From positions 2,170,001 through 2,234,000 of the forward strand of contig CP146203.1 in NCBI GenBank assembly GCA_039995105.1: a DNA stretch of 64,000 bases, read 5' to 3'. A model generated the notes under the pieces. It ran no database searches, had not been told where the DNA came from, and was given only the letters and a program-made list of their open reading frames with translations. Below, piece after piece: positions 26,365 to 34,917 of the stretch. Position numbers and translations under genes: made by a program. Every line of letters starts with the position of its first letter. Position 1 is the first letter of the stretch. The stretch is from Jonesiaceae bacterium BS-20. Lineage in GTDB: Bacteria; Actinomycetota; Actinomycetes; Actinomycetales; Cellulomonadaceae.

Positions 26365-27384
26365 ATGACTCTTGCCAGCCACCCTCTGCACACCGTCTCT
26401 CCGTCCCACACCCTGGCCCTTCGCCGGTTAGGGAGCAGCGGGTTAAGCGTTTCCGCCCTCGGTTTAGGCTGCAACAACCTGGGCCGGGCCCACACCGCAA
26501 CCGCATCGTTTGAGGGCTCACAAGAGGTGATCGCCGCAGCTCTCGATGCCGGCATTACGTTCTTTGACGTGGCTGACAATTACGGGGCGGCGCCGGGGCT
26601 ATCCGAGGAATTCTTGGGAAGGGCCCTTGGCGGCTACCGGGACCACGTCACCGTGGCCACAAAATTTGGCATGGCTAACGGAGGAATCAGCGGTCCTGAC
26701 TTTGGGGCCCGCGGCTCGCGCCGCTACATCATCAACGCGGTTGAGGGGTCCCTGCGCCGCCTGGGCACCGACTATATTGACCTATTTCAGTTCCACACCC
26801 CGGACCCAAATACCCCAATCGATGAGACACTCACTGCCCTGGATCTACTGGTGTCCAGTGGCAAGGTCCGTTACATCGGGCACTCCAACCGGTCCGGGTG
26901 GCAGATCGCCCAGGCCGAGTACGTGGCCCGGCAGCTTGGCACCACGCGCTTTATCTCGAGCCAGAGTCACTACAACCTCATTGACCGCAGGGCCGAGCTC
27001 GAGGTCGTTCCGGCGGCCCAAGAGTTTGGACTGGGCTTGTTACCGTACTTCCCCCTCGCTAACGGGCTCCTGACGGGCAAGTACTCCCAAGCACACGCGC
27101 CCGCCGACGGCAGGGTCACCCACTCCAAGCCGGAGCTGCTCAAGTCTGCCCCGTGGCAAGCTCTCGATGCCTTACACGCCTTTGCAGCGGAACGACAGTT
27201 GACCATGATTCAGGTGGCATTTTCTTGGCTTGCGGCCCAGCCGGTTGTTGCGTCCGTCATTGCCGGTGCTACCCGCCCAGAACAAATTACCGAGAATGCG
27301 AGCGCCATTGTGCCCCTCACCCAGGCAGATCTCACAGCGCTCGACGCGATCTTCCCAGCGCCACCTAAGATTGCCCTGTTTTAA
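26365..27384 (+). CDS. Aldo/keto reductase
   Basis: This 339-residue NADPH-dependent oxidoreductase has the catalytic set of Asp and Tyr in FFDVADNYG, Lys in VATKFG and His in YIGHSNRSGWQ, with the cofactor region around QPVVASVIAGATRPEQI. It resembles the AKR11/YghZ-like group acting on small carbonyls or sugars. ATG 26365 is chosen over upstream ATGs because the family start LRRLGSSGLSVSALGLG follows and a promoter fits a leaderless start. The stop overlaps the next start (TAATG), so the two genes are translationally coupled. Confidence 0.9.
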   Translation: MTLASHPLHTVSPSHTLALRRLGSSGLSVSALGLGCNNLGRAHTATASFEGSQEVIAAALDAGITFFDVADNYGAAPGLSEEFLGRALGGYRDHVTVATKFGMANGGISGPDFGARGSRRYIINAVEGSLRRLGTDYIDLFQFHTPDPNTPIDETLTALDLLVSSGKVRYIGHSNRSGWQIAQAEYVARQLGTTRFISSQSHYNLIDRRAELEVVPAAQEFGLGLLPYFPLANGLLTGKYSQAHAPADGRVTHSKPELLKSAPWQALDALHAFAAERQLTMIQVAFSWLAAQPVVASVIAGATRPEQITENASAIVPLTQADLTALDAIFPAPPKIALF

Positions 27385-28331
27385 TGGACAGTGTGCAAGA
27401 CCTACAGATTGCTGCCAGTCAGCTCACCACCCTTGAACCGGACCACTGGTGGCAAATCCAGCAGGACCACCGCGCTCGGGCACTCGAGTTAACCAGTGTG
27501 TGGCGTTCTGCCCGCGATGCCGGAACCAAGCATGAGATCGAAGACTTCTTGTTCTCGTACTATCCGGTGCGGCCCGGGCGGCTGACCACATGGAACCCGG
27601 GTGTGGGGTTTGCCTTAAGAGGCGATCAAGCCCAACCCGAGTTAAGCGCTGACTGGACCAGGCGTACCGAGTTGCGCTGGCATCGGGAAACCAAGGACGG
27701 TGCGGTCACCCTCGACACCGCTGCCTTCCTGGCCGACCGGGGTACGGCCGTGAAGTATATGTTGCACTTGCTGCGTTCAACCGCTCAGAAGCCCGCCAAT
27801 GTGGGCTGCTTTGGTTTGCACGAGTGGGCCATGGTCTACCGCCAGGGCGAGGACACTCGTCATGTGCTGCCGCTGCGCCTTGGTGCCAAGGGCACCGATG
27901 AGGTGGTGCAAGACAACCAGATCAGGTGCTCGCACATTGACGCTTTCCGGTTCTTCACCCCCGAGGCCGAGCCGCTCAACAAACTGCAGCCAACCAGGCA
28001 AACCCAAGCCGAGTTTGAACAGCCCGGATGCCTGCATGCCAACATGGATCTGTATAAGTGGGCCTGGAAATTAACCCCGGCAATCCCCGGCGATCTCCTG
28101 CTCGATTGCTTTGAACTCTCCAAAGAGATCCGCTACTTAGATATGCAGGCCTCCCCCTACGACGTGTCCAAGTTTGGGTTGCCAGCGGTCGCGATCGAAA
28201 CAAGCGAAGGCAAGGCGCAATACTCAGCGCGTCAAAAAGACTTTGCCGTCCGCTCGGCGCCCCTGCGAGCGCGACTTATCGACCTTTGCGAACGCATCTT
28301 GGACTCGGGACCCCAACAAGACACCTTGTAG
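27384..28331 (+). CDS. Conserved actinobacterial protein, often labelled 3-methyladenine DNA glycosylase
   Basis: The 315-residue soluble protein has a conserved N-terminal block with HEIEDFLFSYYPVRPGRL and a later GCFGLHEWAMVYR segment. It resembles an actinobacterial family that databases often name 3-methyladenine DNA glycosylase, but no helix-hairpin-helix or other glycosylase motif is visible, so the role should be taken as unknown. It is coupled to the aldo-keto reductase by a one-base stop/start overlap. The histidines and acidic residues in DFLFSYY, LHEW and RCSHID might form an active site; that is speculation. Confidence 0.6.
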   Translation: MDSVQDLQIAASQLTTLEPDHWWQIQQDHRARALELTSVWRSARDAGTKHEIEDFLFSYYPVRPGRLTTWNPGVGFALRGDQAQPELSADWTRRTELRWHRETKDGAVTLDTAAFLADRGTAVKYMLHLLRSTAQKPANVGCFGLHEWAMVYRQGEDTRHVLPLRLGAKGTDEVVQDNQIRCSHIDAFRFFTPEAEPLNKLQPTRQTQAEFEQPGCLHANMDLYKWAWKLTPAIPGDLLLDCFELSKEIRYLDMQASPYDVSKFGLPAVAIETSEGKAQYSARQKDFAVRSAPLRARLIDLCERILDSGPQQDTL

Positions 28332-28383
28332 ACACCTTTGTTAGGCAACTATTAACGTCTGATCTGCAATAACGTGGGCAACC

Positions 28384-28424
28384 GGTCACTTCATCTTGGT
28401 GAACTTCATGTGGCGCAATTGCGC
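28384..28424. promoter_or_regulatory. Repeats and palindrome upstream of the phosphatase gene
   Basis: ACTTCAT occurs at 28388-28394 and 28403-28409, each preceded by a GGT-containing element. The perfect palindrome GCGCAATTGCGC lies at 28413-28424. They lie 30-70 bases before the phosphatase start and are candidate regulator sites. The 15-base spacing does not match the 11-base period of known PHO boxes. Confidence 0.3.
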
Positions 28425-28455
28425 ATACCTGAATGACACAAAGGATGAACAGACT

Positions 28456-30909
28456 ATGCAGTTTAATTCTGCACGCGGCCGGATGCCCAAGCGTGGCATC
28501 GCCGCCCTGAGCCTCTTTGCGATCTCCGCAAGCACCGCTCTTATCTTGACCTCCCCCGCTGTGGCCCAGACTGAGGCCGCGCCCGTTGTTGAGTCCGGAC
28601 AGACCTCATGGCGTTACCTAGATACAGACATTGATCCAAATACAGGACTGCCTGCCGGTTCCACCTGGAACGCTCCGTCATTCGATGACACGGCTTGGCC
28701 AACTGCCAAGGGCAGCTTTGGTGCCAAGCGCGCGAGCGACAACAGTGTCAGCGCCAACTACAGCTCATCAACCAAAGCCGACAACCTAGTCAACTACTTC
28801 GGCGTTGATGGCACCAGCGTGACCCGCACCCACTTCTTCCGGGCGACCTTTGACCTCACCGCTGATCAGCTGGCTGCAGCCGACTTCTTCGATGCTAAGA
28901 CTCTTTCCGATGACGGCATCATCATCTACGTTAACGGTGTCGAGGTTGCTCGCAACGACGTTGCCAAGGACACTCCAACGCTTGCCTACGCAAGTGGCAG
29001 TTCAACCTCACTCGATCAGGTTGACTTTAAGGTTGCCAAGGACATTTTGGTAGCCGGTAAGAACACGATCGCGGTGGCCGTTCACCAGGACCGTCCAGCA
29101 AGCTCGGACATCTTCTTCGACTTCGTATCGCTGACACCGGCCAAGGAAGTAGATGCGGCAACGGTTCCACCAACCCGCCTCATCTTGACCCCAACCGAGA
29201 CTCCTGAAACCTCACAGAGCTTCACGTGGCAGGCATCGAGCGAGGACGCAGCCAGTGGCACCGTGCAGATCAAGCCAAGCGCCGGCGGCAGTGTCCGCTC
29301 GGTAAAGGCATACAACCAGGGCGCTCCCCTGGCAACGGTTCTGCCGCACTTCTCCTCAACCGTGACCGGACTCAAGCCAGCCACGGAGTACACCTACCGT
29401 GTAGGCAATGGCCAGAGCTGGAGTGAATGGTATGAATTCACTACCGCTGACCCAAACGCCACCGACTTCCAGTACCTGTACTACGGTGACGCCCAGATTG
29501 GTCTAGACACCACCTGGCCAGACGTTGTGCGCCAGGCCGAGGCCAAGGCACCCAACTCCGTTGGTTCCGTACACGCGGGCGACTTGATCGACACCAGCTC
29601 AAATGACACCCAGTGGAAGAACTGGTTCAAGGGCATGGAAACCAGCGCGGCCACCACGAACGTCATGGCTGCCCCTGGAAACCACGAATTCTCCGGCGAC
29701 AAGCTCATGGAAGCGTGGAAGGCTCACTTTGAGTACCCACTAAACCAGCCAAACACCTCGACCATCGGGGATCTCGCTAAGAAGGCCGAGGGCGACAGCG
29801 ACGTAGCAAAGCAGTACGCAGCCTACTTTGAGCACTGGTCAAACTTTGCCGCTGAGACCGTGTACTTCACCGATTACCAAGGCGTTCGCTTCATTACCAT
29901 CAACGCAACCCGCGACTCGACCTTCCTAAAGCCAGACAACCTGCCAAGCTGCACCGGAACCGAAGAAGTTCCATGCCCGTCCAAGGACGTTTCTCGCCTG
30001 TGGACCCAGTTCCAGGCCGAGTGGCTTGACTTCATCTTGTCCGAGTCTGAGCAGAAGTGGAACGTTGTCACCTTCCACCAGCCCGTGTACTCCACTTCCG
30101 CGGGCCGCAACGAGCCTGTTCTGCGCGAGCTCTGGGTCCCAGTCTTCCAAAAGCACAACATTGACCTGGTCCAGATGGGTCACGACCACACCTACGCACG
30201 TGGTTTCAACAACGATGACAAGACCGAAACCGATGGCATCACCAACGGTCCGGTATACGTAGTTTCGAACTCCGGTGCCAAGCACTACAACCTCGAAACC
30301 GAAGAAAAGAACGTCTGGACCCTAAATGGCGCAACCCAGGTAAAGCGCTCACAGGGCCTGACCACCTACCAGGTCATTGACGTAACCGCTGACACCATGA
30401 CCTACAAGTCATACATTGCCGAGGTTAACGACCGCTACAACTCGGTTCCAGGTGCAGCTGTAGGCGACCTCTACGACGAGTTCACCATCACCAAGTCCGA
30501 TGCCGGAGTGAAGTACGTAACCGAGGCCGGTGTTGAGGCACCGGTTGAGCCAGAGGTTCCGGTTGAGCCAGAAAACCCTGACACCGATGGTGGCGACACT
30601 GACGGAGACGTAGACGGCGGCAACACTGACGGTGGAGACACTGACGGAGACGTAGACGGCGGCAACACTGACGAAGACGTAGACGGCGGCAACACCGACG
30701 GAACCACCGATGGAACTACCGATGGCACCGATCAAGACAGCACTGATGGCAATACCGGTGACAACAATGCTGGTGACAAGGATTCCGATGACAACCTTGC
30801 GCAAACGGGAGCGGGCCCGGTTGGGCTTTGGGCAACCATAGCTCTTATCCTCCTTGCTTCCAGCGCCGCGCTGTTCGGCATGCACCGCAAGATGAAGGCA
30901 GATATGTGA
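28456..30909 (+). CDS. Cell-wall-anchored purple acid phosphatase-like metallophosphoesterase
   Basis: The 817-residue product starts at ATG 28456 with AAGGA about 10 bases upstream. It has a signal peptide ending SPAVAQ, a jelly-roll-like N-domain (residues about 45-230), a fibronectin-type purple-acid-phosphatase N-domain (STVTGLKPATEYTYRVGNG) and a metallophosphoesterase domain with YYGDAQ, GDLID, GNHE, VTFHQPVYS and MGHDHTYARG metal ligands. A D/G/T-rich repeat tail follows, then LAQTG, a hydrophobic helix and a basic end, i.e. a sortase anchor. It probably releases phosphate at the cell surface; substrate unknown. Confidence 0.88.
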   Translation: MQFNSARGRMPKRGIAALSLFAISASTALILTSPAVAQTEAAPVVESGQTSWRYLDTDIDPNTGLPAGSTWNAPSFDDTAWPTAKGSFGAKRASDNSVSANYSSSTKADNLVNYFGVDGTSVTRTHFFRATFDLTADQLAAADFFDAKTLSDDGIIIYVNGVEVARNDVAKDTPTLAYASGSSTSLDQVDFKVAKDILVAGKNTIAVAVHQDRPASSDIFFDFVSLTPAKEVDAATVPPTRLILTPTETPETSQSFTWQASSEDAASGTVQIKPSAGGSVRSVKAYNQGAPLATVLPHFSSTVTGLKPATEYTYRVGNGQSWSEWYEFTTADPNATDFQYLYYGDAQIGLDTTWPDVVRQAEAKAPNSVGSVHAGDLIDTSSNDTQWKNWFKGMETSAATTNVMAAPGNHEFSGDKLMEAWKAHFEYPLNQPNTSTIGDLAKKAEGDSDVAKQYAAYFEHWSNFAAETVYFTDYQGVRFITINATRDSTFLKPDNLPSCTGTEEVPCPSKDVSRLWTQFQAEWLDFILSESEQKWNVVTFHQPVYSTSAGRNEPVLRELWVPVFQKHNIDLVQMGHDHTYARGFNNDDKTETDGITNGPVYVVSNSGAKHYNLETEEKNVWTLNGATQVKRSQGLTTYQVIDVTADTMTYKSYIAEVNDRYNSVPGAAVGDLYDEFTITKSDAGVKYVTEAGVEAPVEPEVPVEPENPDTDGGDTDGDVDGGNTDGGDTDGDVDGGNTDEDVDGGNTDGTTDGTTDGTDQDSTDGNTGDNNAGDKDSDDNLAQTGAGPVGLWATIALILLASSAALFGMHRKMKADM
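30583..30788 (+). repeat. Asp/Gly/Thr-rich coding repeat in the phosphatase spacer
   Basis: Short units encoding DTDGD, DVDGGN and TDG recur in tandem across about 65 codons. The run forms a flexible, highly acidic linker between the enzyme domain and the wall anchor. It is prone to length change and may bind Ca2+. Confidence 0.75.
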
Positions 30910-30984
30910 AGAAGCTCCCGGCTTGGTGGCTCCTACTGACTAGATAACCTCACGTCGTTAAGAACCCTCGCTCTGCAACAATTC

Positions 30985-31021
30985 AGTGGGTGGTTACGCA
31001 ATTGCGTATCCACCCACTTTT
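30985..31021 (+). terminator. Terminator of the phosphatase gene
   Basis: Arms 30985-31000 and 31003-31018 form a 16-bp stem with one mismatch, followed by TTTT. The inner part contains GCAATTGC, which also occurs in the palindrome upstream of the gene. Confidence 0.88.
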
Positions 31022-31134
31022 GCATACCTCGTTAACCGGGAAGACCTAATTTTAGGTCGCACACTTAGGCCGTACCACTTACTGTAAATAGCACTAAAAC
31101 CACTCAAGCCCTAGAACATTTGTTCGATTCTTGC

Positions 31135-31140
31135 TAGAAT
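31135..31140 (+). promoter_or_regulatory. -10 element of a leaderless DUF222/HNH gene
   Basis: TAGAAT ends 5 bases before the ATG at 31146, placing the transcript start at or next to the start codon. No clear -35 is seen. A palindrome GACCTAA-TT-TTAGGTC lies upstream at 31043-31058. Confidence 0.35.
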
Positions 31141-31145
31141 GGGGT

Positions 31146-32924
31146 ATGGACCCGCAATCAATCTCTCGTAGCACCCCGGACGCTCAGGCGGCCGGGTTTG
31201 ACGCTGCATTAGAGGGTCTTGCGCAAGTTTTTGAATCTTTAGCAACCCTTGACCTTTCGGCACAGAACTTATCTTTGGCGCAAGATCATGAGCTCGTCAA
31301 AATAATTACGCTGGCAGAAGCCGTAGGACAGATTACAGATCTGCTGCGGGTCCGGCTAGCAGCTCAATTACACACAGTCGCACAGAGCTCTTTTGGCGAG
31401 CAGTCCATCATCACCAAGTTGGGTGCACGCAATACTACTGGTGCCCTGCAGCAGGCAACTCAGCTTTCTGCAGCAACACTAAATAAACGGATCAAACTTG
31501 GTCTGCTGCTAGACGAATCATTTAGCATCTCTGGTGCCGAGATACCCGCCAAGTATCCTGCCGTCGCTGCGGGCTTAGACTCCGGGCAATTAAACGTTGA
31601 ATCCGCTCAGCTTATTTGCCAAACCCTGAACCAGCCCACAATGCAGACGGCCCAGGTACAACCACTGGTGGGGCCAGCTGAAACCGCCTTAGTCGCTTTG
31701 GCAACCGGCACTAACCCCGAGTATCCCTTCCCCCAAGACTATGACCAGCTTAAATACTCGTGCCGCAAGGTAGCTGACTACATTGACCAGGATGGCCCAC
31801 ACCCCAAGGGCCGGGAGCCCTCCGCGCAGCGGAACTTTTGGATGGGTAAAGAACACAATGGGCTGGTCAGCATAGGCGGAAAACTCATTCCCCAAACCGC
31901 GGCCCTTCTGGCCCGGTTACTTGAGGCAGCTTCCGGCTCTAGTTCAATCACCTCTGAACAAGACCAGCATGGAACATTAGGCCATGACCCCAAAAAGTGC
32001 TCTGTGCACCAAGCAGACTACCTAAATACCTTGGCCGCTACACACAATGACAGTGCGCAGCCAAGCACCACGCAGCCAGATGCTGTGCAATCGGATGACT
32101 CAAAATGCCCAGACTCTCATGCAGCCGAGCTCAGTTATTTGGCAGACCGCATTGATCCGCGCACCCCCGGTAATAGGCGCCATGACTCCTTATCCGTTTT
32201 ACTTGGAGCCATAGCACGTCACCCAGATGCCCCCTTGCTTGCTGGGGCTCCGGTGACCGTGCTGATTCAAACAACCGCAGCTCAAACAACCGCAGTTCAA
32301 ACCACAGAAGCTCAACCCGCTGCAGTTCAACCCGCTGCAGTTCAACTCCCGGCAACTCCAATGCCTAGTGCAGGTGTACTTTATGACCACCATGGAGGCA
32401 CCATCGCCATTGACCAAGACGCTTTGCAACATGCGGGCTGCTCCGGTTGGACCCAGCAGGTAGAACTATCAGAGCGGGGCGTTATCAATCATATTTCCTC
32501 ACCCAACCGGCTCTTTACTGCATACCAAAAACGTGCGCTCATCTTGCGCGACGGTGGCTGCGCTATTCCAAATTGCATGGTGCCGGGCACTATGTGTGAG
32601 GCCCACCATGTGGTCGAATGGTCACATGGCGGCCCCACCACCGTCAGTAACGGCGCTCTTCTTTGCTTTTACCATCACCAAACAATCAATACCAGCGGTT
32701 GGCATCTAAAAATGATTGATGCGGTTCCGCACGTGCGCGCACCCCACTGGCTCGAGCCCAACGGCACCTGGTTTCGGATTCGGCCACCGTCCGTACCGCC
32801 TCAACTACCCGGCCCCGAGTTACAGGCACTGTGCCAAAAACTATTTGACAAAGACCGAAACCTTATCCTGCCTCGGGCACGTACTGCCGGCACCCAGACC
32901 AATACCGACCAGAATGCGGCCTAA
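31146..32924 (+). CDS. DUF222 and HNH endonuclease domain protein
   Basis: The 592-residue protein has an N-terminal DUF222 region (13E12-repeat type) and a C-terminal HNH nuclease motif: CAIPNC, EAHHVVEWSHGGPT and LCFYHHQTIN, with cysteines and histidines able to bind Zn2+ and a catalytic metal. Such genes are numerous and variable in actinobacterial genomes and are suspected mobile or selfish elements; biochemical function is not settled. A Q/A/T-rich stretch from a 15-bp tandem repeat interrupts the region between the domains. Base composition and codon use look more A/T-rich than in neighbouring housekeeping genes. Confidence 0.85.
   Translation: MDPQSISRSTPDAQAAGFDAALEGLAQVFESLATLDLSAQNLSLAQDHELVKIITLAEAVGQITDLLRVRLAAQLHTVAQSSFGEQSIITKLGARNTTGALQQATQLSAATLNKRIKLGLLLDESFSISGAEIPAKYPAVAAGLDSGQLNVESAQLICQTLNQPTMQTAQVQPLVGPAETALVALATGTNPEYPFPQDYDQLKYSCRKVADYIDQDGPHPKGREPSAQRNFWMGKEHNGLVSIGGKLIPQTAALLARLLEAASGSSSITSEQDQHGTLGHDPKKCSVHQADYLNTLAATHNDSAQPSTTQPDAVQSDDSKCPDSHAAELSYLADRIDPRTPGNRRHDSLSVLLGAIARHPDAPLLAGAPVTVLIQTTAAQTTAVQTTEAQPAAVQPAAVQLPATPMPSAGVLYDHHGGTIAIDQDALQHAGCSGWTQQVELSERGVINHISSPNRLFTAYQKRALILRDGGCAIPNCMVPGTMCEAHHVVEWSHGGPTTVSNGALLCFYHHQTINTSGWHLKMIDAVPHVRAPHWLEPNGTWFRIRPPSVPPQLPGPELQALCQKLFDKDRNLILPRARTAGTQTNTDQNAA
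32266..32355 (+). repeat. 15-bp in-frame tandem repeat in the HNH gene
   Basis: Six 15-bp units, the last degenerate, follow each other from 32266. They start TTCAA or CTCAA and end GCAG or similar, encoding TTAAQ, TTAVQ and PAAVQ units. Adjacent units differ by a few bases. Confidence 0.85.
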
Positions 32925-33036
32925 CTGCTTAGGGTTCGCGCAGTCTTGCTGAGTTCGCGCGGTCTTACTGGGTGCGCAGAACAGCCCGCGCTAAAGGGTA
33001 TTTCGCTACCGCTGTTATCGTGATTTTCTGCGGCTG

Positions 33037-34101
33037 CTACTCAGCGAAATCGATGAGTACTTTGCCAGATACTGAGGCATCGGCAGCTATAGCAAACGCC
33101 TCAAGTGCCTGCGTAATTCCAAAAGTGTGCGTAATTGCCGGGTCAATAACCAAGGAGTTGTCCGCCAGTGCCGCAATGACCTCATCAATCTCATTGTTAA
33201 ACCGGAACGAGCCAATCAACCGTAATTCCCGTGAGATGGCCGTAGAGATTGGCACCGGCTGTGGACCACTTGGGAGCAGTCCCACCATCACAACGGTTCC
33301 ACCACGCACCGCACCTGCAAGCGCAGAAGCCAAACCATGATGGTTACCTGAAGACTCAAAAACCACATCAGCTTCAACCTGTGCAATTTCCGCAGATTGC
33401 GTTGCCCGCAAGACGGTGTCCGCACCAAGTTCCTGAGCGATTGCAAGAGGAAGGTCATGCATATCTACCGCGGTAATATGGGCCGCTCCGGCTCGTTTCA
33501 AAACCGCAATACACAATGCTCCGATGGGGCCACTGCCAACCACCAGAACCGACTTGCCCGCAACCTCGCCAGCCTGTGCAACCGCATGCCAAGCCACACT
33601 TGCCGGTTCAATTGCGGCAGCTGTGCGCAGCGAGAGCTCCTGCGGCAACACCCGCAACATACGAGTGGGCAGGTTGACGTACCGCGCAAATGCTCCATCG
33701 GTGTGAGGGAATCTTGCCGCACTGCCAAGGTAGGTGCACCCCGGTGATAGGTTGGGACGATCAATGGGGTAGCGCGCGTCCCCCGGAGCCGGTGTAGCCG
33801 GATGCACTGCCACCCGCTCACCAACACCTGGGCCAGAACCATCCGCAGCAGCCTGCACCACCGTGCCCACAACCTCATGGCCCAAAACCATAGGAGCACG
33901 CAGGATAGAGTCACCCGCGGCGCCGTGCCGCCAATAGTGTAGATCTGAACCGCAGATCCCACCAAAAGCTACCTCAATCACCGCCTGATCTGAGCTTGGC
34001 TCTAACCGTTCACGCGGTTCAATACGCAAGTCATCCTTGGCGTAAGCCACGAGCGCCTGCGGAGCCGCAGCCCCTGCCGGCAAATTACCTTGGGTATTCA
34101 T
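33037..34101 (-). CDS. Zinc-dependent L-idonate 5-dehydrogenase-like enzyme
   Basis: This 354-residue medium-chain dehydrogenase has the catalytic-zinc site in GGICGSDLHYWRHG and LGHEVVGTVV, the NAD-binding motif VLVVGSGPIGALCIAVLKRAG, and ends KVLIDF. The SDLHYWRHG sequence is characteristic of L-idonate 5-dehydrogenases, which oxidise L-idonate to 5-keto-D-gluconate. The structural-zinc cysteine cluster is absent, as in that subgroup. The gene begins 1 base after the next upstream gene (gluconate 5-dehydrogenase-like), so the two consecutive steps are translated together. The precise sugar acid is inference. Confidence 0.83.
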   Translation of the reverse strand: MNTQGNLPAGAAAPQALVAYAKDDLRIEPRERLEPSSDQAVIEVAFGGICGSDLHYWRHGAAGDSILRAPMVLGHEVVGTVVQAAADGSGPGVGERVAVHPATPAPGDARYPIDRPNLSPGCTYLGSAARFPHTDGAFARYVNLPTRMLRVLPQELSLRTAAAIEPASVAWHAVAQAGEVAGKSVLVVGSGPIGALCIAVLKRAGAAHITAVDMHDLPLAIAQELGADTVLRATQSAEIAQVEADVVFESSGNHHGLASALAGAVRGGTVVMVGLLPSGPQPVPISTAISRELRLIGSFRFNNEIDEVIAALADNSLVIDPAITHTFGITQALEAFAIAADASVSGKVLIDFAE

Positions 34102-34102
34102 T

Positions 34103-34873
34103 TCACACCACCACAGTCATTCCACCATCAATGAAGATGGTTTGTCCGTTCACAAAGTTTGAACCTGCCGATGCTAACCACACGGTTGGCCCGACCAGGT
34201 CCTGTACGGTTCCCCACCGGTTAGCCGGGGTTCTGCCCAGGATCCAAGAGTTGAACTTCTCATCATCCACCAGGTTCTGCGTCATCTGGGTGTGGATATA
34301 CCCCGGTGCAATACCGTTGATCTGCAAGCCCGCTCCAGCCCACTCCGCAGTCATGGCGCGGGTTAGGTTACGTAAACCACCCTTGGCTGCGGTGTATGCC
34401 GCAATGGTAGGACGAGCTAGGTCAGTTTGGACCGAACAAATATTGATGACCTTGCCATGACCGCGCTCAATCATTTTGCGCGCAACGGTACGGCCCACAA
34501 TGAAAGCACTGGTCAAATCAGTGGCAATGACACGTTCCCAGTCCGCAACCGCCAGATCCACTAGGGGAACTCGGTGTTGAATCCCTGCGTTATTCACTAG
34601 GATTTCAAGCGGACCAACATTGTTCTCAATCCAGTCAATCCCCTGGGTCACCTGACTCTCATTGGTGACATCAAAGGCAAGTGAGTGAATCTGTTCCGGC
34701 GCAAAATCAGCTGCGAGCGCACTGTGCGCGGCTGTAAGACGTTCTTGGCTCACACCGTTGAGCACAACGGTTGCTCCACCTTCCGCTAACCCCCGGGCAA
34801 GCGAATTGCCTATGCCACGGCTTGATCCGGTCACCAGGGCCACGCGTCCGGTTAGGTCAAATAATTTACTCAC
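34103..34873 (-). CDS. SDR oxidoreductase, gluconate 5-dehydrogenase-like
   Basis: This 256-residue short-chain dehydrogenase has the cofactor motif TGSSRGIGNSLARGLAEGG, NNAGIQHRVPLVDL, catalytic Ser/Tyr/Lys in NICSVQTDLARPTIAAYTAAKGG, and the IAPGYIHTQMT turn. The HRVPL and GYIHTQMT segments resemble gluconate 5-dehydrogenases that interconvert 5-ketogluconate and gluconate. With the idonate dehydrogenase-like gene it would form an idonate-to-gluconate route. It is 38 bases downstream of the third dehydrogenase gene. Confidence 0.85.
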   Translation of the reverse strand: MSKLFDLTGRVALVTGSSRGIGNSLARGLAEGGATVVLNGVSQERLTAAHSALAADFAPEQIHSLAFDVTNESQVTQGIDWIENNVGPLEILVNNAGIQHRVPLVDLAVADWERVIATDLTSAFIVGRTVARKMIERGHGKVINICSVQTDLARPTIAAYTAAKGGLRNLTRAMTAEWAGAGLQINGIAPGYIHTQMTQNLVDDEKFNSWILGRTPANRWGTVQDLVGPTVWLASAGSNFVNGQTIFIDGGMTVVV

Positions 34874-34891
34874 TGCTTTCCTTCCATTTTG

Positions 34892-34917
34892 AACTAACGT
34901 TCAGCACTACGTTAGTT
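34892..34917. promoter_or_regulatory. Inverted repeat between two genes of the sugar-acid operon
   Basis: AACTAACGT (34892-34900) and ACGTTAGTT (34909-34917) are perfectly inverted around 8 bases and overlap the stop codon of the upstream gene. It may be an operator, an internal processing hairpin or a partial terminator. Confidence 0.4.

Noticed and set aside
28384-28410. PHO box for PhoP control of the phosphatase gene
   Set aside because: The repeat period is 15 bases and the sequence does not keep the tandem GTTCACC units spaced 11 bases apart.
30471-30885. Minus-strand frames of 85 and 158 codons opposite the phosphatase repeat stalk
   Set aside because: They arise from the low-complexity repeat read backwards (runs of V, S and P) and have no independent support.
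32266-32355. CRISPR-like repeat array
   Set aside because: Units are contiguous 15-mers with no spacers and lie in frame inside a protein-coding gene.
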